IMG/VR virus record: IMGVR_UViG_3300010412_000009
Location: 1 to 64,000 of that record
Source: a virus
Strand: one strand, 5' to 3'
DNA length: 64,000 bases
Below, in pieces: positions 42,144 through 49,594 of this stretch (the first letter of the stretch is position 1; every line of letters starts with the position of its first letter). Under the pieces are notes generated by a model. That model searched no databases and had not been told where the DNA came from. It saw only the letters and a program-made list of their open reading frames with translations. A program made the translations under genes and the position numbers.

Positions 42144-43037
42144 TTATACTGTTACCAATTTATTATGTTCATTATATTCATTAATTAGATACTCAGGATC
42201 TGGAATCGCTCTATTATATTTACCAGTGCTAGACATAACCGAGTTAATAAAATCTTCAACTACTGTCATCCGAGCTTTTTCACGAATCCAAGTTTTACCA
42301 GATTCCATATATGATGGAGTATATTCGATATCACATGTTTTACCAGTAGAACTAATACTTATGACTTTAATGAACTTAAGGTAAGTACTATCTTTTTTAC
42401 GAGAACTAAAATAAATTGTCGGATATGTATACCTATTCTCTTCATGTTTTTCAAACATAACACCATCGGTTGTGATCCGATCCCAAAAATCATTCCTCAA
42501 AATTGATTTAATTTGAGCTTTAATTTCACTTCTACGATTATGATATGGTTTAACCGTATTCGAAATAATGTTATTTACATGATTTGATTTGGAAACTACA
42601 TTAATAACTTCAGAAATCAAGCTATGTTTTCTGTCTAAAATACATTCAACAAAGTCAACAATTTTTCGGAGAATAGTGATGTCAGACGACTGGACTTCTT
42701 TAAAACGATTAATTGTTATTTCAAAATCATTTTTCCTAATATGAAAAAGAGTCTCTTCACCCCTAAACCTAAGATCAACATAATGTTTAACCTCAATAAT
42801 TGGAACATAATAATCTCCCCAATCTTTTACTGTAAATCTAGTAGAATACTGTGAATATTCAACATTGAAAACACTATTTTGATTAACAAATTCAGGGAAT
42901 ACCCTTTCCCAAATAGACGTAAGTTCTTTTATTACATTAACCCTACTAACACCGTTACCAACAACTTCTAACTCAACACCAAGTTTATTGTACTCTTCAA
43001 TGAGACTTACAATTTGGAGATTCATAACTTCATTCAT
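42144..43037 (-). CDS. Unidentified protein, 297 residues
   Basis: Mixed alpha/beta; a central beta-rich region (SRFTVKDWGDYYVPIIEVKH-like, with Arg and Lys clusters) and a long helix (HNRRSEIKAQIKSILRNDFW). No recognisable motif, signal or membrane segment. Has its own Bacteroidetes-type promoter, so probably early or middle expression. Confidence 0.7.
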   Translation of the reverse strand: MNEVMNLQIVSLIEEYNKLGVELEVVGNGVSRVNVIKELTSIWERVFPEFVNQNSVFNVEYSQYSTRFTVKDWGDYYVPIIEVKHYVDLRFRGEETLFHIRKNDFEITINRFKEVQSSDITILRKIVDFVECILDRKHSLISEVINVVSKSNHVNNIISNTVKPYHNRRSEIKAQIKSILRNDFWDRITTDGVMFEKHEENRYTYPTIYFSSRKKDSTYLKFIKVISISSTGKTCDIEYTPSYMESGKTWIREKARMTVVEDFINSVMSSTGKYNRAIPDPEYLINEYNEHNKLVTV

Positions 43038-43064
43038 TTTGTAGTGTTATAATTGATTAGACTA

Positions 43065-43095
43065 CAAATATACAACATTATTTTCTATCCACAAA
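43065..43095 (-). promoter_or_regulatory. Bacteroidetes-type promoter
   Basis: Minus strand: TATATTTG (43065-43072) and TTTG (43092-43095) separated by 19 nt, upstream of the 42144 gene. Confidence 0.72.
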
Positions 43096-43111
43096 ATATC
43101 AAGAAAAAAAA

Positions 43112-43528
43112 TTACAATAATAAATTCTTATTATCCAATGTCTCAAAATAGAATACACCTGAAAATGGCTTATCTTCCGTTATATCAAAATATTCCGCTA
43201 TTTTTAATAAATATTGTTTTCTCTTTATTGATGTTTCAACTTTCGGATTTTTAGGTAGTTTCTTTAATCTTTCATGTAAACCACCTAAAAACCAATCACG
43301 AAATGTCTCCAAGGGTAACCCACCTTTATAATGGTTAATTAATCTTTGGGCTGGCATCAAATTATTAATATGATTCATTTCCAACAAATTAAGTTGATAA
43401 CTTCTAACTTCAAATTCTATTTTTGGGATTAAATGATCAACTTGCCAATCATCCTCTAATAACGTTCCTGAATATGCACATCTCCCATCAAACTTATTAT
43501 ATACTAAATCCCTATCAATTTTCTTCAT
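43112..43528 (-). CDS. HNH endonuclease
   Basis: 138 residues from ATG 43528 (MKKIDRDLVYNKFDGRCAYS); an upstream in-frame ATG would add 17 hydrophobic residues inside the neighbour gene. HNH core: CAYSGTLLEDDWQVDHLIPK with the D-H pair, then MNHINNLMPAQRLINHYKGG with N and H. Only one Cys of the usual zinc-binding pairs is present, so it is a zinc-less or divergent HNH. May be a homing-type or host-attack nuclease. Overlaps the HAD gene by 14 bp. Confidence 0.85.
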   Translation of the reverse strand: MKKIDRDLVYNKFDGRCAYSGTLLEDDWQVDHLIPKIEFEVRSYQLNLLEMNHINNLMPAQRLINHYKGGLPLETFRDWFLGGLHERLKKLPKNPKVETSIKRKQYLLKIAEYFDITEDKPFSGVFYFETLDNKNLLL

Positions 43529-44087
43529 AATATAAATCAAGAACAGATTTATTGAGAATGTCAATACATTTGTTGGCAATTTCTTTCGTCAAACCAAATT
43601 TTCTACTAACCAAAATGAAATGTTCTCTTTGTCCATACAACATATCACTATCATCATCAAGAATAACATAGTTTTCAACATCAGATTTATCTATCCATTC
43701 CTTTTGCCGATCCTTAGACCAATTAATTCTCTGAAAACCTTTATCCTTTAACCAATGTTTAATTTCAACACCTCTATCTATTACATAAGTACTATCGTTA
43801 TGCTTATAAATAATTCTAGGCGTTTTATCTATCACTTCACCGACAAACCCACATTCTTTTAAGATATTACCCAATTCTTCAGTTGTATGTCCAAGTCTCC
43901 ACGTTGACGATACCACAACTTTAGCCCCTGTCTCACGAATGATATAATTTAAATTCTCGACAGATTCAGGATCTATATCACTTTCTGTACTAGCCTCACA
44001 TTCACCACTCTTTATACTTTTATACCGCCTCTCATACCAATTTTCGTGATTTAAAACGCCATCAAAATCTAAAAATATTACTTTCAT
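43515..44087 (-). CDS. HAD-fold hydrolase, second copy
   Basis: 190 residues. FLDFDGVLNHENW near residue 5 is HAD motif I, AKVVVSSTWRLGHTTEELGN near 54 motif II and NYVILDDDSDMLYG near 142 motif III with acidic metal ligands. It resembles the 39022 protein in length and layout, and the two may be paralogues, perhaps acting on RNA ends or nucleotides. Confidence 0.8.
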   Translation of the reverse strand: MKVIFLDFDGVLNHENWYERRYKSIKSGECEASTESDIDPESVENLNYIIRETGAKVVVSSTWRLGHTTEELGNILKECGFVGEVIDKTPRIIYKHNDSTYVIDRGVEIKHWLKDKGFQRINWSKDRQKEWIDKSDVENYVILDDDSDMLYGQREHFILVSRKFGLTKEIANKCIDILNKSVLDLYYEEN

Positions 44088-44093
44088 TATTTA

Positions 44094-44441
44094 CTATTCA
44101 ATAGGGTTGTCTTTCTCATATTCCAGTAACTTGAATTTCAACTCGCGGTTCTCTTCAATAATATTAATTACAGATTTCAACATCACATACATAGCTGCAT
44201 TATCAAACACAATAGGACGATTATCACCCACTAACTTATAGAGACTGTTTAATGTAATAAAATCAATATCTTTAGAGATGCTTTTAGATATATAATTTCC
44301 CATATCCGCACTATGAGTAATGACTATAGGTATATTATCACCATCAAAATTCTCCAGACCTTCTTTTATCAATTTAGTATGTCCTTTTTGTCTTGTTGAG
44401 ATGTAGTACTCATACAATAATTTAAAATCACTATGTTTCAT
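44094..44441 (-). CDS. Possible degenerate P-loop protein, 115 residues
   Basis: Short alpha/beta protein. STRQKGHTKLIKEGLENFDG looks like a divergent Walker A (R-Q-x-G-x-T), followed by a strand IPIVITHSADMGNYI and another RPIVFDNAAMYVMLK with an Asp after four hydrophobic residues. This layout is seen in small phage P-loop-like proteins. Nucleotide binding is a guess. Confidence 0.6.
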   Translation of the reverse strand: MKHSDFKLLYEYYISTRQKGHTKLIKEGLENFDGDNIPIVITHSADMGNYISKSISKDIDFITLNSLYKLVGDNRPIVFDNAAMYVMLKSVINIIEENRELKFKLLEYEKDNPIE

Positions 44442-44492
44442 AATTTATTCTTTTTTATTCCTAAAAAAAATGTAAAATTATTTGATACCATA

Positions 44493-44909
44493 TTATAATG
44501 TATGATTTTCCCATTTTCCTTCAGGATATGAAGGATTTATATAACAAGATAGTTTATACCACCCCTTATTATCTTTCTTTTTCCAATAACCACGATATGC
44601 ATCTTCATCGTGAAATGGTGTTAAGTTTATTTGCTGGAATGTTTCAACGATTTTGTCTAAAAACATATTAGGAATATCATCACCTTCAAACTCAAACTCG
44701 CAACAAATCCAAACCTCACATTTCTCAGTTTTCCCATAACCATATGACAATAATTCAGGATAAAAAACAAGATAATAATCTTTGTTATTATATTTACACG
44801 TTAAACAAAAAGTATCCTGTTGTTTGAATTTATTAGGGAATGTCTTTAACAATAAATCTTGGATTTCCTCAATCTCTTTATTAGTCTCAACGGCTAAATT
44901 AATATCCAT
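44493..44909 (-). CDS. Unidentified protein, 138 residues
   Basis: Acidic alpha/beta protein rich in aromatic residues (YRGYWKKKDNKGWYKLSCYI). Four cysteines are spread and do not form a ribbon. No family recognised. Confidence 0.65.
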   Translation of the reverse strand: MDINLAVETNKEIEEIQDLLLKTFPNKFKQQDTFCLTCKYNNKDYYLVFYPELLSYGYGKTEKCEVWICCEFEFEGDDIPNMFLDKIVETFQQINLTPFHDEDAYRGYWKKKDNKGWYKLSCYINPSYPEGKWENHTL

Positions 44910-44955
44910 TCTTTTTTCTTTAAATATAGATAAAAATATTTAAACTATCAAATAG

Positions 44956-45038
44956 TACCGAAGGAGGGTCTCGAACCCCCACGTCATTATGACAACACCT
45001 TTTGAGGATGCCGTGTCTACCAATTCCACCACTCCGGC
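44956..45038 (-). tRNA. tRNA-Leu(CAA)
   Basis: Acceptor GCCGGAG pairs with CTTCGGT, discriminator A, no encoded CCA. D arm GGTGGAATTGGTAGACAC, anticodon loop CTCAAAA (CAA) closed by GCATC/GGTGT, long variable arm, T loop TTCGAGA. Class II length (83 nt) fits leucine. Confidence 0.93.
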
Positions 45039-45042
45039 ATGG

Positions 45043-45115
45043 AGCGAATGATGGGATTCGAACCCACAACCATCTGCATGGCAAGCAGATACTCTACCAA
45101 TTGAGCTACATTCGC
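45043..45115 (-). tRNA. tRNA-Gly(GCC)
   Basis: Acceptor GCGAATG/CATTCGC, discriminator T, and CCA encoded directly after it. Anticodon stem TCTGC/GCAGA with loop TTGCCAT. Five bases separate it from tRNA-Leu. Confidence 0.95.
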
Positions 45116-45128
45116 AAATGAAACCTAA

Positions 45129-45341
45129 CTACTTAGGTTTCCATTGAGTATTTCTGTTATGCTTCCAAGTTTTGTACATTCGTACCTGATATGGTAACAG
45201 AAATTTTTTCTTTCGTTTATATCCTTTTGGATAGTAGTACCCCCAACCTTCATCATAATAGATTGGGAATCTTTTTTTGAGACAGATTCTATTGTATGTT
45301 CTACTATCTGTCGTCGTCTTTAAAACAATAACATCTTTCAT
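45129..45341 (-). CDS. Small basic protein, 70 residues
   Basis: Very basic and aromatic (PIYYDEGWGYYYPKGYKRKK). It lies between tRNA genes and is flanked on both sides by the same hairpin sequence (AAACCTAA/TTAGGTTT at about 45121 and 45348). Charge suggests nucleic acid binding; no family recognised. Confidence 0.65.
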   Translation of the reverse strand: MKDVIVLKTTTDSRTYNRICLKKRFPIYYDEGWGYYYPKGYKRKKKFLLPYQVRMYKTWKHNRNTQWKPK

Positions 45342-45409
45342 TTTAATTAGGTTTTAGTAAACCTAACTAAATGTACCTCTATTTCTGAACTTCATATTTA
45401 CAAGTTTTG

Positions 45410-45483
45410 TGGGCCCTGTAGGACTTGAACCTACGACTTTTTGATTATGAGTCAAACGTTCTGACCAACTGAACTAAGAGCCC
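45410..45483 (-). tRNA. tRNA with CAU anticodon (Met or Ile2)
   Basis: Acceptor GGGCTCT/AGGGCCC, discriminator A, no CCA. D arm TTAGTTCAGTTGGTCAGAAC, anticodon stem TTTGA/TCAAA with loop CTCATAA, T loop TTCAAGT. CAU can be elongator Met or lysidine-modified Ile2; I cannot separate these by eye. Confidence 0.93.
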
Positions 45484-45494
45484 TGTTTGTTCTA

Positions 45495-45525
45495 CAAAGA
45501 TATTAAAAAAGATGGAGAGTTCAAA
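45495..45525 (-). promoter_or_regulatory. Bacteroidetes-type promoter for tRNA cluster
   Basis: Minus strand: TATCTTTG (45495-45502) and TTTG (45522-45525), spacing 19, immediately upstream of the CAU tRNA. Confidence 0.78.
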
Positions 45526-46581
45526 CTATTCTCCACCTTCAATTAAAAATTTATTTGAAATAACCTTAAAACTAATACTGTTATCTCGACTTCTAACAAC
45601 AATACCCTCCCTTTCTTTATTCGGATTTAATTGAGACTTACCCTCAGCGAATGATAAGATTTCATCAATCGCTTTAGGTAATTCAAATTCACCTGATTGA
45701 AAAAGAACTGGAACTGTCTCAAGTTTAAGTTCATCTCTTACGATCTTAATAAATTTGTCATACTTAACTTTTGTTTGAGTGTCAATATCAAACAAGTTGA
45801 AAATTCTGACAGTTTGTCCTTTAATCTTATATGGATTACCTTGAATACCCTCACCAATAAGTTCACCTTGAACTGCAACATTAAAATTCAAAGATGCTAA
45901 TTTATCCTTAAGGTTTAATTGTTTCGCGACAGACCAAAAAGAGTTTGTATCTTCTTCAAGAAGTTCCAAATTTCGAGAGCATACACCAAACTCACCATTA
46001 TTGTAATAATAAGTCGCAGATGTACCATCCAGTTTTTCAGTCACATAAAACTCAAATGGAATTGACGTATTTACCCATTCTTTATATTCCTCAACAAGAT
46101 TCTGAACTCTTTCTTCATCTGTTTTTGGAATAAATGACGGAAACCATCCCTTAATTTTTCCAGACAACTGAGCAGGAATTGGTTTTTCATATTTGATAAT
46201 TCCCAACATATCGGTAACGTCCAAACCTTCAAACCAATCCATTGTCAAATTATTCGTTTTCCTCTCGTAGATAGAATATCCATCTTTAAGAGGAATAATC
46301 AATCCTTGACTAATCTGACCTCTCAATCTAATAGTCTTCAATCTAAAGCCCTCAGTTCCATCTGCTAGTTTAATATACGATGTTTTTCTCAGGAACTCAA
46401 ATTCAGGTTCAATCGGAAGAAGACTATCAATCTCACAATAAACAACCAAATCGCCCACTTTATGTCCAACATTTTTTGCAACAACAACTTTCCACCCATC
46501 AACAGTAGCCACTTCAATCATATCCGCATTTGGAATAGGTTGAATATCTTTAATTCTTCTAATTTTTGCTAATTCTCTCAT
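45526..46581 (-). CDS. RNA ligase of the DraRnl (Rnl5) type
   Basis: 351 residues. Unlike T4 ligases it begins with an OB-fold domain (AKIRRIKDIQPIPNADMIEV, KVGDLVVYCEIDSLLP), then the ligase core: YVTEKLDGTSATYYYNNGEF with the catalytic Lys near residue 185, VQGELIGEGIQGNPY near 240, EREGIVVRSRDNSISFKVIS near 325. This architecture is that of Deinococcus DRB0094, which seals nicked duplex RNA with 3'-OH/5'-P. It is the second RNA ligase of the phage and lies directly upstream of tRNA genes. Confidence 0.9.
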   Translation of the reverse strand: MRELAKIRRIKDIQPIPNADMIEVATVDGWKVVVAKNVGHKVGDLVVYCEIDSLLPIEPEFEFLRKTSYIKLADGTEGFRLKTIRLRGQISQGLIIPLKDGYSIYERKTNNLTMDWFEGLDVTDMLGIIKYEKPIPAQLSGKIKGWFPSFIPKTDEERVQNLVEEYKEWVNTSIPFEFYVTEKLDGTSATYYYNNGEFGVCSRNLELLEEDTNSFWSVAKQLNLKDKLASLNFNVAVQGELIGEGIQGNPYKIKGQTVRIFNLFDIDTQTKVKYDKFIKIVRDELKLETVPVLFQSGEFELPKAIDEILSFAEGKSQLNPNKEREGIVVRSRDNSISFKVISNKFLIEGGE

Positions 46582-46598
46582 AATACTATTATTTTTTA

Positions 46599-47096
46599 TT
46601 ACCGACTTAAAAACCCATCAACAAACCCTTCTTCATATATCTCACGAGAATCTTTGAAAAAATATTTTGAGTTTCTCTTTTCAGCCAACATCATCGCATA
46701 CCTTTCACTTTGTTTCATATCATCAATGATATTCATAAATTTATCAAAAGTATTCGGAAGTCGTTTCAATTCTTTTCGAATCCCATAAGCACTAATAACT
46801 GCCTTATCATATCTTTTAATAATCTTACCTGATATACGTTTTCCTCTAAGTGTACGATCATAAATTGATACCTCATTCAAATTCGTCATCCAAGAAACAT
46901 AACGAATTTTACCTTCATTATGAAAAAGTAACTTGGCAAAGTAAACCCCTTGTCTCCTCGATTTTAGATAATTCTCAACTTCGCGATGATACCCTTTAAC
47001 TACAAAATTTTCATTTTTAGTTAAAACAAATGCGGTAACATATGCACCACCAAACATACCTCGTTCACCTGAATTTGGAACAATAATCTCCACCAT
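46599..47096 (-). CDS. Unidentified protein, 165 residues
   Basis: Basic protein (GKRISGKIIKRYDKAVISAY) with a Gly-rich beta start (MVEIIVPNSGERGMFGGAYV). No known domain. It lies 17 bp upstream of the DraRnl-type ligase start and is probably transcribed with it. Confidence 0.7.
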   Translation of the reverse strand: MVEIIVPNSGERGMFGGAYVTAFVLTKNENFVVKGYHREVENYLKSRRQGVYFAKLLFHNEGKIRYVSWMTNLNEVSIYDRTLRGKRISGKIIKRYDKAVISAYGIRKELKRLPNTFDKFMNIIDDMKQSERYAMMLAEKRNSKYFFKDSREIYEEGFVDGFLSR

Positions 47097-47116
47097 TTTA
47101 TTATAAATTTATTATG

Positions 47117-47281
47117 TTAATAAAAAAAGTAGTCCGTATTGGGTATTATAAGCGGCCTAATTATACATTTACCACAACGGACTACATAAAACGGGTCGTT
47201 TAAGCCTTCAAATACTCGTTGACCACCAAAATCTTTAAGTTCAATATTATTTGTTTTTTTCAAACATCTGCTCCAAAGCAT
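47117..47281 (-). CDS. Small Cys-containing ORF overlapping its upstream neighbour
   Basis: 54 residues from ATG 47281; the first dozen codons overlap the 47247 gene in the +1 frame. The unique part reads NNIELKDFGGQRVFEGLNDP then FYVVRCGKCIIRPLIIPN. It may be an independent small gene or a frameshifted extension of the upstream gene, which ends in an A-run. Confidence 0.4.
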   Translation of the reverse strand: MLWSRCLKKTNNIELKDFGGQRVFEGLNDPFYVVRCGKCIIRPLIIPNTDYFFY

Positions 47282-47513
47282 TTCTAAGTCTAACGTGATT
47301 CTCTTTACCACGTTCAACCGCAGCGCCACCTGTACCACCTTTACTATTAACCCCCAACAATTCACCATCTTTCTCCAAAACAGCAACAATATAATTTCTG
47401 TTATTTACGGTAACATTTCTAATATTACCGTATTTATATCCTTCCATAAGATACTTTACAATTACGTCAAGTTGCTTTTCTGAGTAAAAATCTTTGTGTA
47501 TTTGAGGTATCAT
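47247..47513 (-). CDS. Small unidentified protein, 88 residues
   Basis: MIPQIHKDFYSEKQLDVIVK, then NNRNYIVAVLEKDGELLGVN and a Gly-rich segment before a basic helix. Own Bacteroidetes-type promoter. No family recognised. The 3' end contains GAAAAAAACAAATAA. Confidence 0.68.
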   Translation of the reverse strand: MIPQIHKDFYSEKQLDVIVKYLMEGYKYGNIRNVTVNNRNYIVAVLEKDGELLGVNSKGGTGGAAVERGKENHVRLRNALEQMFEKNK

Positions 47514-47530
47514 ATTCTGTTATTGTTATA

Positions 47531-47562
47531 CAAAGATAAGACATGTTTTTTAAACTACCAAA
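47531..47562 (-). promoter_or_regulatory. Bacteroidetes-type promoter
   Basis: Minus strand: TATCTTTG (47531-47538) and TTTG (47559-47562), spacing 20, upstream of the 47247 gene. Confidence 0.75.
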
Positions 47563-47566
47563 TTTT

Positions 47567-48406
47567 TTAAGATAAATCTTCTCTCGATCCACCATTTGTT
47601 CCTGATGTTAATCTAACAGCAACAATATCAGTAATATTTAATTTTGGTATTGCCTCTCTTAAAGATACCGCACATCTAAAATCAGAAGAGCTCCATTCAT
47701 CCCAATACGTATAATCCATATATTTTGAGTGAAATAACATACTAACACTACTAATTTGTCGATGAACAAAAGGAAACCCTACTTTATAGACTTGTCTTCT
47801 ATTTAAATCAGGTATTTGAGATCCGTCAGGATACTCAAAAGTGTTAATATGAAAAGTATCTTCATCATGATCTAATATCACTTTAGATAATCTATCCAAT
47901 ACTTCGTTGTTATATAAAACATCATCATCATCTAAATACATAATCCACCCGCCCTTAACAGCACGTTCCGCTATTTTCAAATAACTGTCATATGGAAAAT
48001 GTATTGCATGTTCCCTCCAAGTCTCATTAGGTACTGATGATTCAATTCCCGTAATAGGATTTATAAAAATTATCGGATCAACAGGTAAATGAATATCTTT
48101 ATAGTCTTCAACTTCATCGTACTGATAATCTAAATAGTCATGATCAGGATTTAAATAACTTTCGGTTTGTGGATTATGATTCCAACTAACCTTTAGATTT
48201 GGGATTCTTCTTTTATTAGGTACTCTAACCAAAGTCATCCTACCATTTTTATCGAACTCTTTTAAATAATCATACATCTCTTGAGTTTCATAGGTGACAA
48301 TATGATTAAATTTACCATAAGTTTGACTATGTATGGATTCGTAGTTTAATTTAAAATAGTTAGGTCTAGATGCTCTTGTGATTATATTAATCAAAGGATA
48401 TTCCAT
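47567..48406 (-). CDS. Glycosyltransferase, GT-A fold (GT2-like)
   Basis: 279 residues. PLINIITRASRPNYFKLNYE SIHSQTY-type start and GGWIMYLDDDDVLYNNEVLD near residue 155, with the D-x-D metal motif, are typical of GT2 family enzymes. The middle insertion carries several acidic/Tyr segments. Phage glycosyltransferases modify DNA bases, capsid or host surface; the target cannot be told. Confidence 0.8.
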   Translation of the reverse strand: MEYPLINIITRASRPNYFKLNYESIHSQTYGKFNHIVTYETQEMYDYLKEFDKNGRMTLVRVPNKRRIPNLKVSWNHNPQTESYLNPDHDYLDYQYDEVEDYKDIHLPVDPIIFINPITGIESSVPNETWREHAIHFPYDSYLKIAERAVKGGWIMYLDDDDVLYNNEVLDRLSKVILDHDEDTFHINTFEYPDGSQIPDLNRRQVYKVGFPFVHRQISSVSMLFHSKYMDYTYWDEWSSSDFRCAVSLREAIPKLNITDIVAVRLTSGTNGGSREDLS

Positions 48407-48451
48407 ATATTTATTTTGTTAAATAATATGGAACTATCAACTAAATGTAAA

Positions 48452-48733
48452 TTATTTTGGAATATTATTATAGATACTAACAAGAACATTAAAGGCTTTT
48501 AATGTCTTATCACCAAAAATCCCATCAATATTACCAGGATCCAAATTAGGATTACCTATTTCAGTTGACAATTGTTTCAATTTAGTCTGAATTTCATTGA
48601 CAGCAGGTAATCTTCTATACATTCGCTTACCACTATTTGTATTTTGGTTCTGGACTTTATTTACAGAACCTCGTTGTTCCAATATATTATATTTGGACAA
48701 TATTTCCCTTTTTTCAGATTCACTTATTTTCAT
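48452..48733 (-). CDS. Peptidoglycan-binding protein with ISESEKREIL cassette
   Basis: 93 residues. MKISESEKREILSKYNILEQ is a textbook example of the second cassette, ending ILE followed by Gln (residues 17-19). After a short linker the rest is a PG_binding_1-like repeat: EIQTKLKQLSTEIGNPNLDP then GNIDGIFGDKTLKAFNVLV. The product would be a small wall-binding protein delivered with the head contents. Start overlaps the upstream stop by 4 bp. Confidence 0.8.
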   Translation of the reverse strand: MKISESEKREILSKYNILEQRGSVNKVQNQNTNSGKRMYRRLPAVNEIQTKLKQLSTEIGNPNLDPGNIDGIFGDKTLKAFNVLVSIYNNIPK

Positions 48734-49593
48734 TTCTTAACAACATTTAAATGAAACCCACCATCAACGCAATGGAAACTACCAGTTCGTTGTAATTTAT
48801 TATTAACATATTCCTCAAATCTTCCCGTAGGATATAAATTGTATATCTTTTTGGAAAAAGTATTTCTAACTTGAATTGCAATATCGTTTTGTTGTAACAA
48901 TTCAAATTGATCTGTTGATACGCAAGGGTATTGTTTAATCCATTCAACCTCATCAAGAGATTGTGATTGGACTGATTTAGGTTGAATAGTTTGAATCTTC
49001 TCCAAATTATCAACTTTAGGATTTTGATTAGATTGTGTTGTTGATTTATAATTTGCCTTGACAAAATCAAATAAAGCATTGAACGACAATAATGTTTGTT
49101 TCCCAACAACACCATCAATCGGGCCTGGTGATGGTATTCCATTCTGTGATAAAGTCGTTAATGTTTGTTGCATTTGCTTTGCCTGTGGTGTACTACTAAT
49201 ATATTGATTTTGTTTATTAGTATTAGACTTTACCTTATTCATTATTGAGGTGGATACATTACCTGTATCTGTATACTTGATATTGTTGGTTTGTTGACTT
49301 CTATCACAAGTGAACGTATAAATTTTAGCATTCTCCAAGTTAAATGCATATCCATCTGCCGTATGTAATAAATTATCAATTAGTATTGCATAATCAGACC
49401 CACCAATTTCACTAACACTACCAATCCCAAGTGAAGGTAATTCATTGACACTAACTTTTCTAACATATTTTCCTTGATCATTATTAATCATCCATAGAAC
49501 ACAAGGTTGTGATAACCAAGGATCACCATTTACATTAGTTGGATTTTTTCTTTTATTTCCCCATCTTCTTATTTGTTCTATAATACCTCCCAT
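48730..49593 (-). CDS. Protein with PG-binding-like domain, packaged-protein operon
   Basis: 287 residues. It starts MGGIIEQIRRWGNKRKNPTN, with IIE followed by Gln at residues 4-6 as a minimal site. Near residue 145 MQQTLTTLSQNGIPSPGPID then GVVGKQTLLSFNALFDFVK is a PG_binding_1-like repeat, similar to the one in the neighbouring 93-residue protein. Beta-type domains flank it. Part of a three-gene operon from 50761. Confidence 0.7.
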   Translation of the reverse strand: MGGIIEQIRRWGNKRKNPTNVNGDPWLSQPCVLWMINNDQGKYVRKVSVNELPSLGIGSVSEIGGSDYAILIDNLLHTADGYAFNLENAKIYTFTCDRSQQTNNIKYTDTGNVSTSIMNKVKSNTNKQNQYISSTPQAKQMQQTLTTLSQNGIPSPGPIDGVVGKQTLLSFNALFDFVKANYKSTTQSNQNPKVDNLEKIQTIQPKSVQSQSLDEVEWIKQYPCVSTDQFELLQQNDIAIQVRNTFSKKIYNLYPTGRFEEYVNNKLQRTGSFHCVDGGFHLNVVKK

Positions 49594-49594
49594 C

